Part shown: positions 1 through 8,768 of the stretch, piece by piece
Layout: each line of letters opens with the position of its first letter
Position numbering within the stretch: position 1 is the first letter of the stretch
Assembly: GCF_000733855.1 (NCBI RefSeq)
Contig: NZ_JPOJ01000001.1
Coordinates: 124,001 to 188,000 of the forward strand
Direction: 5' to 3'
Length of the DNA: 64,000 bases
DNA from: Methylomicrobium agile
GTDB taxonomy: Bacteria; Pseudomonadota; Gammaproteobacteria; Methylococcales; Methylomonadaceae
Position numbers and translations under genes: made by a program
The notes under the pieces: model-generated
The model's database searches: none
What the model was told of the DNA's origin: nothing
What the model saw: the letters and a program-made list of their open reading frames with translations, nothing else

Positions 1-2
1 CG

Positions 3-1829
3 GGCCAGATGTTCGATAAGGACAAACACCTGCTCGATCCGTGCGCACGCGCGGTCAGCACGAGGCTTTGGGACAGAAAACAGGCATGCCTGCCCGGCGA
101 CAACGTCCGCCATTCGATGCGCAGCATGGTGGTCGAGGACCATTACGACTGGGAAGGCGATGTACCGCTCGCGATCCGCAGCGAGAATGCGATCATTTAC
201 GAATTGAACGTAGGCGGCTATACCCGCCATCCCAGTTCCGGCGTGCGCCATCCCGGCACGTTTTCCGGCCTGATCGAGAAAATTTCTTATCTCCGGGAAC
301 TCGGCATCACGCATGTCGAACTGCTGCCGGTGATGGCGTTCGACGAGCAGGACGTCCCGTCCGGCACCGCCGACCTGGGCCTGCAAAACTACTGGGGCTA
401 CAGCACGCACAGTTTCTTCAGCCCGCATCCCGGCTATTGCGTGACCCCGGAACAGGGCACGCACATACAGGAATTCCAGGATCTGATCAAGGCCCTGCAC
501 AAGGCCGGCATCGGCGTGATTCTGGACGTAGTGTTCAATCACACCTCGGAAGGCGGCGCGGGCGGGCCGATCATCAATTTTAAAGGCATCGACAGCGAAA
601 TTTATTATCACATCGATGCGCTCAACAAAACCGTGTTCCGCGACTATACCGGCTGCGGCAATACGGTCAATGCCAATCATCCCTTCGTATCCAATTTCAT
701 CGTCGACTGCCTCGAATACTGGGTCGAACACATGCATGTCGACGGCTTCCGCTTCGATCTCGCCAGCGCGATGGCGCGCGGCGAAGGCGGGATGCCGCTG
801 CGCGATCCGCCGGTGCTGTGGGCGATCGAACTGTCCGAAAAACTGGCTCGAACGAAACTGATCGCCGAGGCCTGGGATGCGGCCGGCCTGTACCAGGTCG
901 GTTGTTTTCCCGGCTACCGCTGGGCCGAATGGAACGGCATCTATCGGGATGCGGTGCGCCGCTTCCTGCGCGGCGAAAAAGGCCTGATAGGCGATCTGGC
1001 GACGCGCCTGTGCGGCAGCAGCGATCTCTACCATCCGGAGGGCCGCCTGCCGATCAACAGCATCAACTTCATCACCTGCCACGACGGTTTTACGCTGATC
1101 GACCTGTTCAGCTACAACGAAAAGCACAACCTGGCCAACGGCGAAAGCAATCGCGACGGCTGCAACCACAATTTGAGCTGGAACTGCGGCGTCGAAGGTC
1201 CGACCGACAATCCGGCGGTTCAGGCTTTCCGGATCAAGCAGGTCAAAAATGCGTTCGCGATCTTACTGTTGAGCCAGGGCGTGCCGATGTTTCTGGCCGG
1301 GGACGAAATCTTGAAAACCCAGCACGGCAATAACAACACCTGGTGCCAAAACAACGAACTGACCTGGTTCGACTGGAACTTCAGCGAAGACAAGCGCGAG
1401 ATTTTGCGCTTCGTAAAGTCCATGATCGCGTTGCGCAAGCGCAACCCGTCGCTGATGCGCCGCCGCTTCCTGAGCGGCCAGAAGCACGACGACACCCACC
1501 TGCCCGACATTTCCTGGCACGGCGCGCAGATCGACCAGCCGAACTGGAACGACCCGGAAGCCCGGGTTTTGGCGTTCACCCTGGCGGCGGCCACCGAAGG
1601 CGGCACGCATTTGCATGTGATGCTGAACATGTCGGACAGCAAGGTCGAAATGGAACTGCCGCCGCTAAAAAACTTGAGCTGGCATACCGCAGTCGATACC
1701 TCGAAACCGTCTCCCTACGATGCGGTCTGCCCCGCAGAGCAGAGACGGCATAAACGCAAGTTTTACACGGTCGAACCGAAATCGGTCGTCGTGATGGAAA
1801 GTTCCGAATCCAAATGGTGGAATTTATAA
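3..1829 (+). CDS. glgX: Glycogen debranching enzyme GlgX (5' end outside window)
   Basis: Alpha-1,6-glucosidase of the isoamylase type that trims branches from glycogen in the cytoplasm. The reading frame is open to the window edge (Gly-Gln before the first Met), so the N-terminal CBM48 part (about 100 residues) lies upstream and the visible 606 residues are the GH13 barrel plus C-terminal beta domain. The barrel signatures are present: DVVFNHT, DGFRFDLAS with the nucleophile Asp, LIAEAWDAAG with the acid/base Glu, and the FITCHDGFTL stretch with the transition-state Asp. FLAGDE further supports a debranching amylase. A strong hairpin terminator follows directly, so this is the last gene of its operon. 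Family is clear; the exact substrate (glycogen, maltooligosaccharide) is inferred. Confidence 0.93.
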   Translation, partial: GQMFDKDKHLLDPCARAVSTRLWDRKQACLPGDNVRHSMRSMVVEDHYDWEGDVPLAIRSENAIIYELNVGGYTRHPSSGVRHPGTFSGLIEKISYLRELGITHVELLPVMAFDEQDVPSGTADLGLQNYWGYSTHSFFSPHPGYCVTPEQGTHIQEFQDLIKALHKAGIGVILDVVFNHTSEGGAGGPIINFKGIDSEIYYHIDALNKTVFRDYTGCGNTVNANHPFVSNFIVDCLEYWVEHMHVDGFRFDLASAMARGEGGMPLRDPPVLWAIELSEKLARTKLIAEAWDAAGLYQVGCFPGYRWAEWNGIYRDAVRRFLRGEKGLIGDLATRLCGSSDLYHPEGRLPINSINFITCHDGFTLIDLFSYNEKHNLANGESNRDGCNHNLSWNCGVEGPTDNPAVQAFRIKQVKNAFAILLLSQGVPMFLAGDEILKTQHGNNNTWCQNNELTWFDWNFSEDKREILRFVKSMIALRKRNPSLMRRRFLSGQKHDDTHLPDISWHGAQIDQPNWNDPEARVLAFTLAAATEGGTHLHVMLNMSDSKVEMELPPLKNLSWHTAVDTSKPSPYDAVCPAEQRRHKRKFYTVEPKSVVVMESSESKWWNL

Positions 1830-1847
1830 TCTCCTCCGAAACGGTTC

Positions 1848-1872
1848 AAAAAGGCGCCTCAGGCGCCTTTTT
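1848..1872 (+). terminator. Rho-independent terminator after glgX
   Basis: AAAAAGGCGCC, loop TCA, GGCGCCTTTTT: an 11-bp stem ending in a T run, starting 18 bases after the glgX stop. The A tract on the other side means it could also work in reverse. Confidence 0.88.
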
Positions 1873-2075
1873 CATGCGCTCAGACTTCCTCGTTCAGACC
1901 AATTCCGTTTAGTTAACCGCATTCCCGGCCAGTGCCGTTTTCCGAAATTTCCAGCACCTGCCGCCGAATACCTTTCCGCTTGCCGCATCTCTCAAAAATT
2001 TTACATACATCGATGTAAAAACAATTACATATTGTTATAATTTAAACGAAATTATCGTTTTTTTGAGCGGCGGCC

Positions 2076-3344
2076 ATGAGACATTTCGCTAAATCATTCT
2101 TTTTGCTGGCGTTACAACTTTTCTCAAGCGTGGCTTTTGCGGCACAAGTGAGCGTCAACTCGCTCCACTTTTGGAGTTCGGCCAAACAAAGCCGGATGAT
2201 GATCGACGTGTCCGCCATTCCGTCCCATTCCATTTCGCTGACCGAACACCCCGGCCGCCTGGTGATCGACATTCAAAACGCCCGCTTGAAGGGAGAACTG
2301 TCTCAGCCGCCTGCCTCGCATCCCTTTTTTTCCCGTATCCGCACGGACCAGAAGCAGAAGACGTTGAGAATCGTCGCCGACCTGAAAAGGCAGATCGATT
2401 ATGAAAGCTTCACACTGAACCCGAACAAGATGTACGGCCATCGCCTGGTCGTCGATCTGACGGACAAGGGACCGCTTTCGGACAGCCCTAACGCGTCCGA
2501 AAAATTTTCGGCCCAGGCCGCCAAGCCCAAAGCGAAAGCACAAGCGCCGCAGAAACTTGCCAAGCGGGCCGCCGGCAACGACAATCCGGCCAAATCGGCC
2601 AAGGGAGCGGCAACCTCCGCCGGACCAATCGGCAGAAACATCGTGGTGGCAATCGATGCGGGACACGGCGGCGAAGATCCGGGCGCCCACGGTCCGGCCG
2701 GCACAGAAGAAAAGCGTGTGGTGCTGGCCATCGCAAAAAAACTGGCCGCACTGATCAACCGACAGCGCGGAATGCGGGCGGTATTGGTTCGTAAGGGCGA
2801 TTATTATGTCGATCTCAGAAAACGCATGGAAATCGCCCGCGCCGCGAACGCCGACCTTTTCGTCTCGGTGCATGCGGACGCCTACCAGAAATCCGATGTG
2901 AAAGGCGCGTCGGTATTCACACTATCGAACCGCGGCGCTTCGAGCGAAGCGGCGCGCTGGCTCGCCGACAGCGAAAACGCGGCCGATCTGGTCGGCGGGG
3001 TTCGTCTCGACGACAAGGAAGAAGTACTGGCTTCGGTGCTGCTGGATTTATCGCAAACCGCGACCCTGGAGGCCAGCAACAATGTCGCCGGCCAGGTGCT
3101 AAAAAGTTTTCAGAACATCGGAGAACTGCATTTTTCGTCCGTGCAGAAAGCCGGTTTTCTGGTCCTGAAGTCGCCGGACATTCCGTCGATCCTGGTCGAA
3201 ACGGCCTTTATCTCGAATCCCGGCGAAGAACGCAAATTGAACAATACCGAACATCAATCGAAAATCGCACTGGCGATTTTCAACGGTATCCGCAATTATT
3301 TCAAACAATATACGCCGAACGATACCCGCGTAGCCGAGCTTTAG
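2076..3344 (+). CDS. amiC: N-acetylmuramoyl-L-alanine amidase (AmiC type)
   Basis: Periplasmic zinc amidase that cuts the bond between MurNAc and the stem peptide during daughter-cell separation. Residues 1-22 are a signal peptide ending AFA-AQ. Residues 25-130 form an AMIN septal-targeting domain, followed by an Ala/Lys/Pro-rich linker (about 140-190) and the Amidase_3 catalytic domain (190-415). Zinc and catalytic residues are visible in DAGHGGEDPG, the Glu of GTEEKRVVL, VSVHADA and VETAFISN. There is no C-terminal LysM. Length (422 residues) matches E. coli AmiC (about 417); AmiB is the alternative name in other genomes. The gene stands alone, convergent with rnr, and its upstream region is AT-rich. 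No clear Shine-Dalgarno is seen at the chosen ATG. Confidence 0.9.
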   Translation: MRHFAKSFFLLALQLFSSVAFAAQVSVNSLHFWSSAKQSRMMIDVSAIPSHSISLTEHPGRLVIDIQNARLKGELSQPPASHPFFSRIRTDQKQKTLRIVADLKRQIDYESFTLNPNKMYGHRLVVDLTDKGPLSDSPNASEKFSAQAAKPKAKAQAPQKLAKRAAGNDNPAKSAKGAATSAGPIGRNIVVAIDAGHGGEDPGAHGPAGTEEKRVVLAIAKKLAALINRQRGMRAVLVRKGDYYVDLRKRMEIARAANADLFVSVHADAYQKSDVKGASVFTLSNRGASSEAARWLADSENAADLVGGVRLDDKEEVLASVLLDLSQTATLEASNNVAGQVLKSFQNIGELHFSSVQKAGFLVLKSPDIPSILVETAFISNPGEERKLNNTEHQSKIALAIFNGIRNYFKQYTPNDTRVAEL

Positions 3345-3368
3345 ATATCCTCTAACCCAGTTGAGGGC

Positions 3369-5639
3369 TTACTTTTTTCTTTTCTTTTTCGAGGCATTAT
3401 CCGCCTTGGCTCTGCTGCGCTTCCTGGATCTGGCAGCGGCGGCAGCCCGTTTGCCGATCAGCTCGAAGTCGATCTTCTTCTCGTCCAGATCGACGCGCAC
3501 CACCTGAACCCTGACGCTGTCGCCCAGCCGGAAGACGGTATTGGTGCGTTCGCCGCGCAGTTGGCGGCTGACCGGATCGAAATGGAAATAGTCCTGGCCC
3601 AGATTGCTGATATGCACCAGCCCTTCGACATAAATCTCGTCGAGCTCGACGAAAAAACCGAAGGAAGTAACCGCCGAAATCAGCCCGGCAAACTCCTCGC
3701 CAATCTTGTCCATCATGTACTCGCATTTGAGCCAGAGCACCACATCGCGGGTCGCATCGTCGGCACGCCTTTCGTTCGCGGAGCAATGCTCGCCGAGCAG
3801 CACCATGTCGGAATGGCTGTAGACAAAGCTTTCCGGCTTCTTGCCCTGCAGCGTATGGCGGATACCCCGATGCACGAGCAGGTCGGGATAGCGGCGGATG
3901 GGCGAGGTGAAATGCGCGTATTCATCGAGCGCCAGACCGAAATGTCCCTTCAGGTCCGGACTGTAAACGGCCTGCGACATCGAGCGCAGCAGCACGGTCT
4001 GGATCAGATGCGCGTCGGGCCTTCCCTTGATCGACTGCATCAGGTGCATGTAATCGAGCGGCGTCGGCTTGAACCCACCTCCCAGTTTCAGGCCCAGTTC
4101 GCCGAGAAACGACTGCAGCCCCAGCAGTTTGTCCGCGCTGGGGCCTTCGTGGATGCGCAGCAGTTTGGGAATTTTCTTCTTGTTCAAAAAGCGCGCGGCC
4201 GCCATGTTCGCCGCGATCATGAATTCTTCGATCAGTTTATGCGCATCGTTGCGGACCAACGGCACGATCCGGTCGATTTTGCGGTCCTTGCCGAAAATGA
4301 TCCGGGTTTCCTGCGTATCGAAATCCATCGCGCCGCGCTGTTCGCGGCTGAGCCGCATCACCCGGTACAGCGCATACAATTCTTCCAGATGCGGCAGCAA
4401 ATCCTTGTGCTTTTTGGCAAGCGTTTTGTCATGGTCGACCAGCATCTTCGCGACTTCGGTATAAGTCAGCCGCGCGTGCGAACGCATCACGCCTTCGAAA
4501 AAACTCGAACGTACGATCTGCCCCTGGGAATCGATCAGCATCTCGCAGACCATACATAAGCGATCGACATGCGGATTGAGCGAGCACAGGCCGTTGGACA
4601 GGATCTCCGGCAGCATCGGAATGACCTTTTCCGGAAAATAGACCGAAGTACTGCGGTTTTTCGCTTCCTGATCGAGTGCGGTATTCACTTGAACGTAATG
4701 CGAGACGTCCGCGATCGCGACCAGGAGCTTCCAGCCTTTGGTCGTCTTTTTACAGTACACCGCATCGTCGAAGTCGCGCGCGTCCTCCCCGTCGATCGTA
4801 ACCAGCGGGGTAGCGCGCAAATCGACGCGATTCGCCTTCGCCTCTTCCGGCACTTCCTCGCTGAACGATTTGATTTCTTCGAGCAACATCTCCGGCCATT
4901 GGAAAGGCAACTCATACGAACGGATCGCCATCTCGATTTCCATGCCGGGCGCGAGATGATCGCCGAGCACCTCGACTACGCGCCCGATCGGCTGCCGCAG
5001 TTTGGTCGGCTGCTCGACGATCTCGACGACCACGATCTGGCCCTGCTTCGCCTTGCCCGTTTCGCCCGGCGCAATCAGCACGTTTTGCGCGATATTTTTA
5101 TTGTCGGGCACCACGTAATTAAAACTGTCCTTCATGAAGCGCCCGACGACCTGATGCGTGTTCCGCTCCAGAATCTCGACGACCGCACCTTCCCTGCGTC
5201 CCTTCTTGTCGATACTGGAAACGCGCACCATCGCGCGGTCGTTGTGCAAGAGCGCGTTCATTTCGCGCGGCGACAAGTAGAGGTCGTCCGAACCGTCGTC
5301 CGGGCGCAGAAAGCCATAGCCGTCGGGATGGCCGAGAATCCGGCCGACAATCAAATCCTTGTTATTGACCAAGCAGTATTTCTGCTCGCGGTTGAACAAT
5401 AACTGCCCGTCTCGTTCCATAGCCCGAAGGCGCCGCCGCAGAGCCTCCAATTGTTCCTCGTCCTCCAACGCGAAGGCTTCGGCAATTTCCGTACGCTTGA
5501 GCGGCTTACCGACATGTTCGATGTATTCAAGAATGAGCTCGCGGCTGGGAATCGGGCGCGTATATTTCTCGGCTTCGCGCGCGGCGTAAGGGTCTGCGGA
5601 TAAATTGAAGTCAACGACTTTTTTTGACTTGGGCGGCAT
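3369..5639 (-). CDS. rnr: Ribonuclease R
   Basis: Processive 3'-5' exoribonuclease of the RNB family, acting on structured RNA and in tmRNA-linked decay. Order of domains: N-terminal winged helix (about residues 25-85), two cold-shock domains (about 85-240), the RNB catalytic domain with the acidic motif in IDGEDARDFDDAV, an S1 domain near 640-720 (GLISAVTSFGFFVEL), and a basic tail ending KKKRKK that is typical of RNase R and absent from RNase II. 756 residues is a little shorter than E. coli (813). The start MPPKSKKVVDF gives a normal N-terminus, although its Shine-Dalgarno is weak. No rlmB partner gene follows inside the window. Confidence 0.95.
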   Translation of the reverse strand: MPPKSKKVVDFNLSADPYAAREAEKYTRPIPSRELILEYIEHVGKPLKRTEIAEAFALEDEEQLEALRRRLRAMERDGQLLFNREQKYCLVNNKDLIVGRILGHPDGYGFLRPDDGSDDLYLSPREMNALLHNDRAMVRVSSIDKKGRREGAVVEILERNTHQVVGRFMKDSFNYVVPDNKNIAQNVLIAPGETGKAKQGQIVVVEIVEQPTKLRQPIGRVVEVLGDHLAPGMEIEMAIRSYELPFQWPEMLLEEIKSFSEEVPEEAKANRVDLRATPLVTIDGEDARDFDDAVYCKKTTKGWKLLVAIADVSHYVQVNTALDQEAKNRSTSVYFPEKVIPMLPEILSNGLCSLNPHVDRLCMVCEMLIDSQGQIVRSSFFEGVMRSHARLTYTEVAKMLVDHDKTLAKKHKDLLPHLEELYALYRVMRLSREQRGAMDFDTQETRIIFGKDRKIDRIVPLVRNDAHKLIEEFMIAANMAAARFLNKKKIPKLLRIHEGPSADKLLGLQSFLGELGLKLGGGFKPTPLDYMHLMQSIKGRPDAHLIQTVLLRSMSQAVYSPDLKGHFGLALDEYAHFTSPIRRYPDLLVHRGIRHTLQGKKPESFVYSHSDMVLLGEHCSANERRADDATRDVVLWLKCEYMMDKIGEEFAGLISAVTSFGFFVELDEIYVEGLVHISNLGQDYFHFDPVSRQLRGERTNTVFRLGDSVRVQVVRVDLDEKKIDFELIGKRAAAAARSRKRSRAKADNASKKKRKK

Positions 5640-5847
5640 TGAGGATGGCTAGATAGATGGGAACGATATTTAGATGTTTATCCGCAGGATTCTACTGCAT
5701 CGCAGAATCCCGGGTTTAATACGATTATAATACACGTTTCCAGGCGCGGAATTTGAAAATGTCAATCATCGGGAATAAAAACTCTCTCCGGGCCATTGGC
5801 ATCCGAAAACCCATTCGGCAATGGACGGTAAAAAATTCGCAAAATGT

Positions 5848-5876
5848 TTGACAAGGCCAAAATCGATCCTTATAAT
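5848..5876 (+). promoter_or_regulatory. Sigma-70 promoter of tRNA-Leu
   Basis: TTGACA at 5848-5853 and TATAAT at 5871-5876 with a 17-base spacer: a full consensus promoter. The tRNA begins 33 bases after the -10 box. Confidence 0.88.
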
Positions 5877-5908
5877 ACGCCGAATCAACTGAGATGAAAC
5901 ATCGCCTA

Positions 5909-5995
5909 GCCGAGGTGGTGAAATTGGTAGACACGCTAGCTTCAGGTGCTAGTGGGGGAAACTCCGTGGAGGTTCAAGTCCTCTCCTCGGCACCA
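5909..5995 (+). tRNA. tRNA-Leu(CAG), CCA encoded
   Basis: 87 bases including the CCA end. The acceptor stem pairs GCCGAGG with CCTCGGC, the D arm holds GGTAGACACG, the anticodon loop TTCAGGT carries CAG at 5943-5945, a long class II variable arm follows, and the T arm reads GGTTCAAGTCC. It decodes CUG. Confidence 0.97.
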
Positions 5996-6726
5996 TACAT
6001 ATCCTACTGTAAATCTTACTCTTCTTAAGAGTCAAGAGAGCAAAATTTATCTGCGTAACACAATCTGCTACACAGCAAAGTTACCTTACGCTCCGCCACA
6101 AGACCTATTACCATAGGCGTCATATCCTAACTTACTCAAGCCTCTGTTCCAGCAGAAAGAATTTTTATCCCACTTAAAACCAGAAATTTAAGTGATGCAA
6201 AAAACAGGGCTGAACAGTATGATTATTACTTTAATAATCTACTTGCCAAGGAAATCATAAAATCAATGCGGTTACCGCCATTACGAAGTGGACACTATCT
6301 TCTCCTCTTTCGATCAGCCGTGACCAGACGCTGTTAAAAGAACGCTTGCATTTGTTTTCCGCTGGTTCCCTGCTATCGACAGGGTGTATCAAGAGCATGA
6401 GCGAACGTCCGGAAACGTCAGCTGCAGTGTCTGCCTAAGTCTATCTTCCTTTACGGTTGATCCAGCAATGCCGCGCAATGGGTCTGAGCCGCGTTTAATC
6501 AATAACCTATAGCTTAAGTTGGCGCATAGGGGATGGTATGGCAGGTATGGAATGCCCGCGCCAATTCTGCCTTCTGATAGCTTTGATAGATGGTGTGCGC
6601 CCTACCTGCCATACCTTCTGAGTAAAAAAAGTTGCATCAAAACCATAGTTTCAAGGCAAATGTGGAGTGAATATTATAGAACCAGCAACCGGGGCGCCGC
6701 CCCCCATTTAAACCTAGGTGCCGTCT
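5996..6726. other. Gene-free stretch between tRNA-Leu and the dioxygenase gene
   Basis: No convincing gene. The 74-codon frame at 6519-6743 lacks a start signal and homology-like features. A perfect 13-bp inverted repeat, GGTATGGCAGGTA at 6535-6547 and its complement at 6603-6615, encloses 55 bases. A small stem ACTCTT/AAGAGT follows the tRNA. Position next to a tRNA makes it a possible scar of an integrated element; no attachment-site duplication was seen. Confidence 0.5.
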
Positions 6727-7542
6727 ATGCCATCAGAACTTAATCCCCATCTCAGCCGGATGCTGTTTATCCCTCATGGCGGCGGCCCCTTACCGTTGCT
6801 TGGCGATGAAGGTCATTCGAACCTAATCGCTTTTCTCAAAACTGTCGCCCCTTCCTTGGGCAAGCCGTCCGCGCTCTGCCTGATCAGCGCGCATTGGGAA
6901 GAAGCCGTGGCTACCCTTACCAGTGGTGAATCGCCTGCCCTGATCTATGACTATTATGGCTTTCCCGACGAGGCTTACCGTATTCACTATCCGGCCAAAG
7001 GTTCGCCTAAACTTGCGGCAAGGATAGAGGAACTATTGAAGCGTAGCGGGATCGAGGTCCATCAGGATGCCCAGAGAGGGTTTGACCATGGGTTATTCGT
7101 GCCTTTGAAAATCCTCTATCCTGATGCGCATCTGCCTTGCGTGCAGTTGTCGCTGCTCCATAGCCTGGACGCCGGCAGGCATATCCAGCTCGGCAAAGCC
7201 CTGGCGGCGTTGCGCCAAGAGAATGTGCTGATTATCGGCTCCGGCTTTTCATTTCATAATTTGAGCGCCTTTTTTACAGCCGATGACAACCAATCCGATG
7301 CTAAAAACCAGGCCTTCCAGGATTGGCTCATCGATACCTGTACGAATGAACATCTCTCGGCCAATGAGCGGGAAACTCGATTAACCCACTGGAAAGAAGC
7401 CCCGTATGCCCTCTATTGCCATCCGAGAGCGGAACATTTATTGCCCTTGCAAGTGTGTTTTGGAGCATCGAACGGTGCGGCGGCTCGGCTAGTTTTTGCC
7501 GGCGAAGTGCTCGGGAAAAAGACCTGTGCTTTTCTCTGGTAA
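6727..7542 (+). CDS. LigB-type extradiol dioxygenase (DODA / YgiD family)
   Basis: Class III extradiol ring-cleavage dioxygenase family, non-haem Fe(II) or Zn enzymes that open catechol-type rings such as 4,5-DOPA. The metal and catalytic histidines appear as FIPHGGGP (about residue 15), ISAHWEE (about 58), FDHGLFVPLK (about 120) and YCHPRAEHLLPL near the C-terminus, in the usual order. 271 residues fits YgiD (about 262-271). ATG at 6727 is preferred over an upstream GTG at 6718 because AGGTG lies 7 bases before it. The true substrate is unknown; the family is broad and often misnamed. Confidence 0.85.
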   Translation: MPSELNPHLSRMLFIPHGGGPLPLLGDEGHSNLIAFLKTVAPSLGKPSALCLISAHWEEAVATLTSGESPALIYDYYGFPDEAYRIHYPAKGSPKLAARIEELLKRSGIEVHQDAQRGFDHGLFVPLKILYPDAHLPCVQLSLLHSLDAGRHIQLGKALAALRQENVLIIGSGFSFHNLSAFFTADDNQSDAKNQAFQDWLIDTCTNEHLSANERETRLTHWKEAPYALYCHPRAEHLLPLQVCFGASNGAAARLVFAGEVLGKKTCAFLW

Positions 7543-7626
7543 AGTTGGAAGAACCAATCGACCTGATCAATGTCTCTCCCATATTAAAGTTTTACATTTG
7601 AATCATTGAGAAATGGTTAGCGCGTG

Positions 7627-7974
7627 ATGTTTTACCCGCAGCCTCTGGCCTTTGTGGATATGGAAACCACCGGCGCTTCAGCCACCCGAGATCGGCATCG
7701 TCCTGGTCGACGAACACGGCCTGTGCGAATGGAGCCAATGGGTTCATCCTCAAGCGCGTATTCCGGGATTTATCGAACAGATGACCGACATTACCAATGC
7801 CAGGGTTGCCGACGCGCTGCCGTTTGCCGCAATCGCAGCCGAAGTCGAGAGATTTTTAGGGCCGTTTGTTTATCGCGCACAATACCTGCTTCGATTACGG
7901 CTTTCTGAAAAACGGATTCAAACACATCGGGCTCCCCTTTCAGCCTTCCGTACTGTGTACGGTCAAACGTTGCG
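7627..7974 (+). pseudogene. DnaQ-like 3'-5' exonuclease relic (frameshifted, 3'-truncated)
   Basis: Three successive frames encode one exonuclease N-terminal domain. FVDMETTGASAT (the DEDD motif I) is in frame 1; EIGIVLVDEHG through ERFL is in frame 2 after a small deletion near 7690; FIAHNTCFDYGFLK (motif II) and VLCTVK are in frame 3 after a shift near 7862. The reading then runs without homology into the ribosome binding site of the next gene, so motif III is gone. The intact family (PolC/epsilon-type exonuclease, often fused to GIY-YIG) is several hundred residues. It is certainly not functional as written. Confidence 0.82.
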
Positions 7975-8012
7975 TACGCAATATTTTCAATAAAAATAAG
8001 GAGAATTACGCC

Positions 8013-8735
8013 ATGCCCAGCTACAAAGTCAAACTGAAATGCAAACGAGAAATCGCAGAGGAAACGATGGCGTTCCATTTTGAAAAGCCTGAAGGTTTTA
8101 TCTACAAAGCCGGGCAATTCGCTGACTGTACCCTGATCAACCCTGATGAAACAGACACCGAGGGGAACACACGAGCATTTTCATTGGCAAGCGCTCCTTA
8201 CGAAGACGATCTTATGGTGGCGACACGAATGCGTGACACTGCGTTCAAACGGGTATTAAAAACCATGGAACTGGGTATGGAAATGACACTGAATGCGCCG
8301 TATGGCTCGTTCACGCTGCACAACAATGAGAGCGTTCCTGCCGTTTTTCTCACCGGCGGCATTGGCATTACGCCGGTGAGAAGCATTGTTCTTCAAGCGA
8401 TTCACGATAGGGTTTCCCATCGAATCTTGGTCTTTTATTCAAACCGAAAGCCGGAAGATGCGGCGTTTCTGGATGATTTGAAAGAATCTCGCACTGCAAA
8501 TCCAAACTATACCTTTGTCGGTACGATGACGCAGATGGAAAAGTCCAGCCGCGAGTGGCATGGGGAAACCGGCGTTATCAGCAAGGCCATGCTTCTGAAA
8601 TTCATCGATGATTTGACGTTTCCCATCTACTACATCGACGGCCCGCCCGCTATGGTAAAGGCGATACGGCAAATACTGAGCGAAGCGGGGGTTGACGACG
8701 ACAACATCCGCACAGAAGAGTTTTCAGGCTACTGA
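8013..8735 (+). CDS. FAD-dependent ferredoxin-NADP reductase-like oxidoreductase
   Basis: 240-residue flavoprotein of the FNR superfamily, made of an FAD-binding barrel and an NAD(P)-binding fold. The FAD signature is RAFSLASAPYEDD (about residues 57-69), the nucleotide-binding loop is LTGGIGITPVRS (about 114), and YIDGPPAMV plus the terminal EEFSGY match the family ending. It has no globin, ferredoxin or other fused domain, so the electron acceptor must be a separate protein. ATG 8013 is chosen because AAGGAG lies 9 bases upstream; the open frame extends to 7866 only through the exonuclease relic. It precedes the NO reductase gene by 33 bases, so a role in NO or nitrogen-oxide handling is likely but inferred. 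Confidence 0.85.
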   Translation: MPSYKVKLKCKREIAEETMAFHFEKPEGFIYKAGQFADCTLINPDETDTEGNTRAFSLASAPYEDDLMVATRMRDTAFKRVLKTMELGMEMTLNAPYGSFTLHNNESVPAVFLTGGIGITPVRSIVLQAIHDRVSHRILVFYSNRKPEDAAFLDDLKESRTANPNYTFVGTMTQMEKSSREWHGETGVISKAMLLKFIDDLTFPIYYIDGPPAMVKAIRQILSEAGVDDDNIRTEEFSGY

Positions 8736-8768
8736 TGACGACTTAGGCACTTACTCAAGGAGAACACC

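Noticed and set aside
3561-4559. 332-codon frame opposite rnr
   Set aside because: Antisense shadow of the RNase R gene; no start signal and no recognisable domain.
5720-5735. TATAAT on both strands near the rnr start
   Set aside because: A self-complementary AT-rich match with no -35 at a proper distance on the rnr side; too weak to list as the rnr promoter.
6519-6743. 74-codon frame before the dioxygenase gene
   Set aside because: No start signal, odd composition, and it overlaps the dioxygenase start in another frame.
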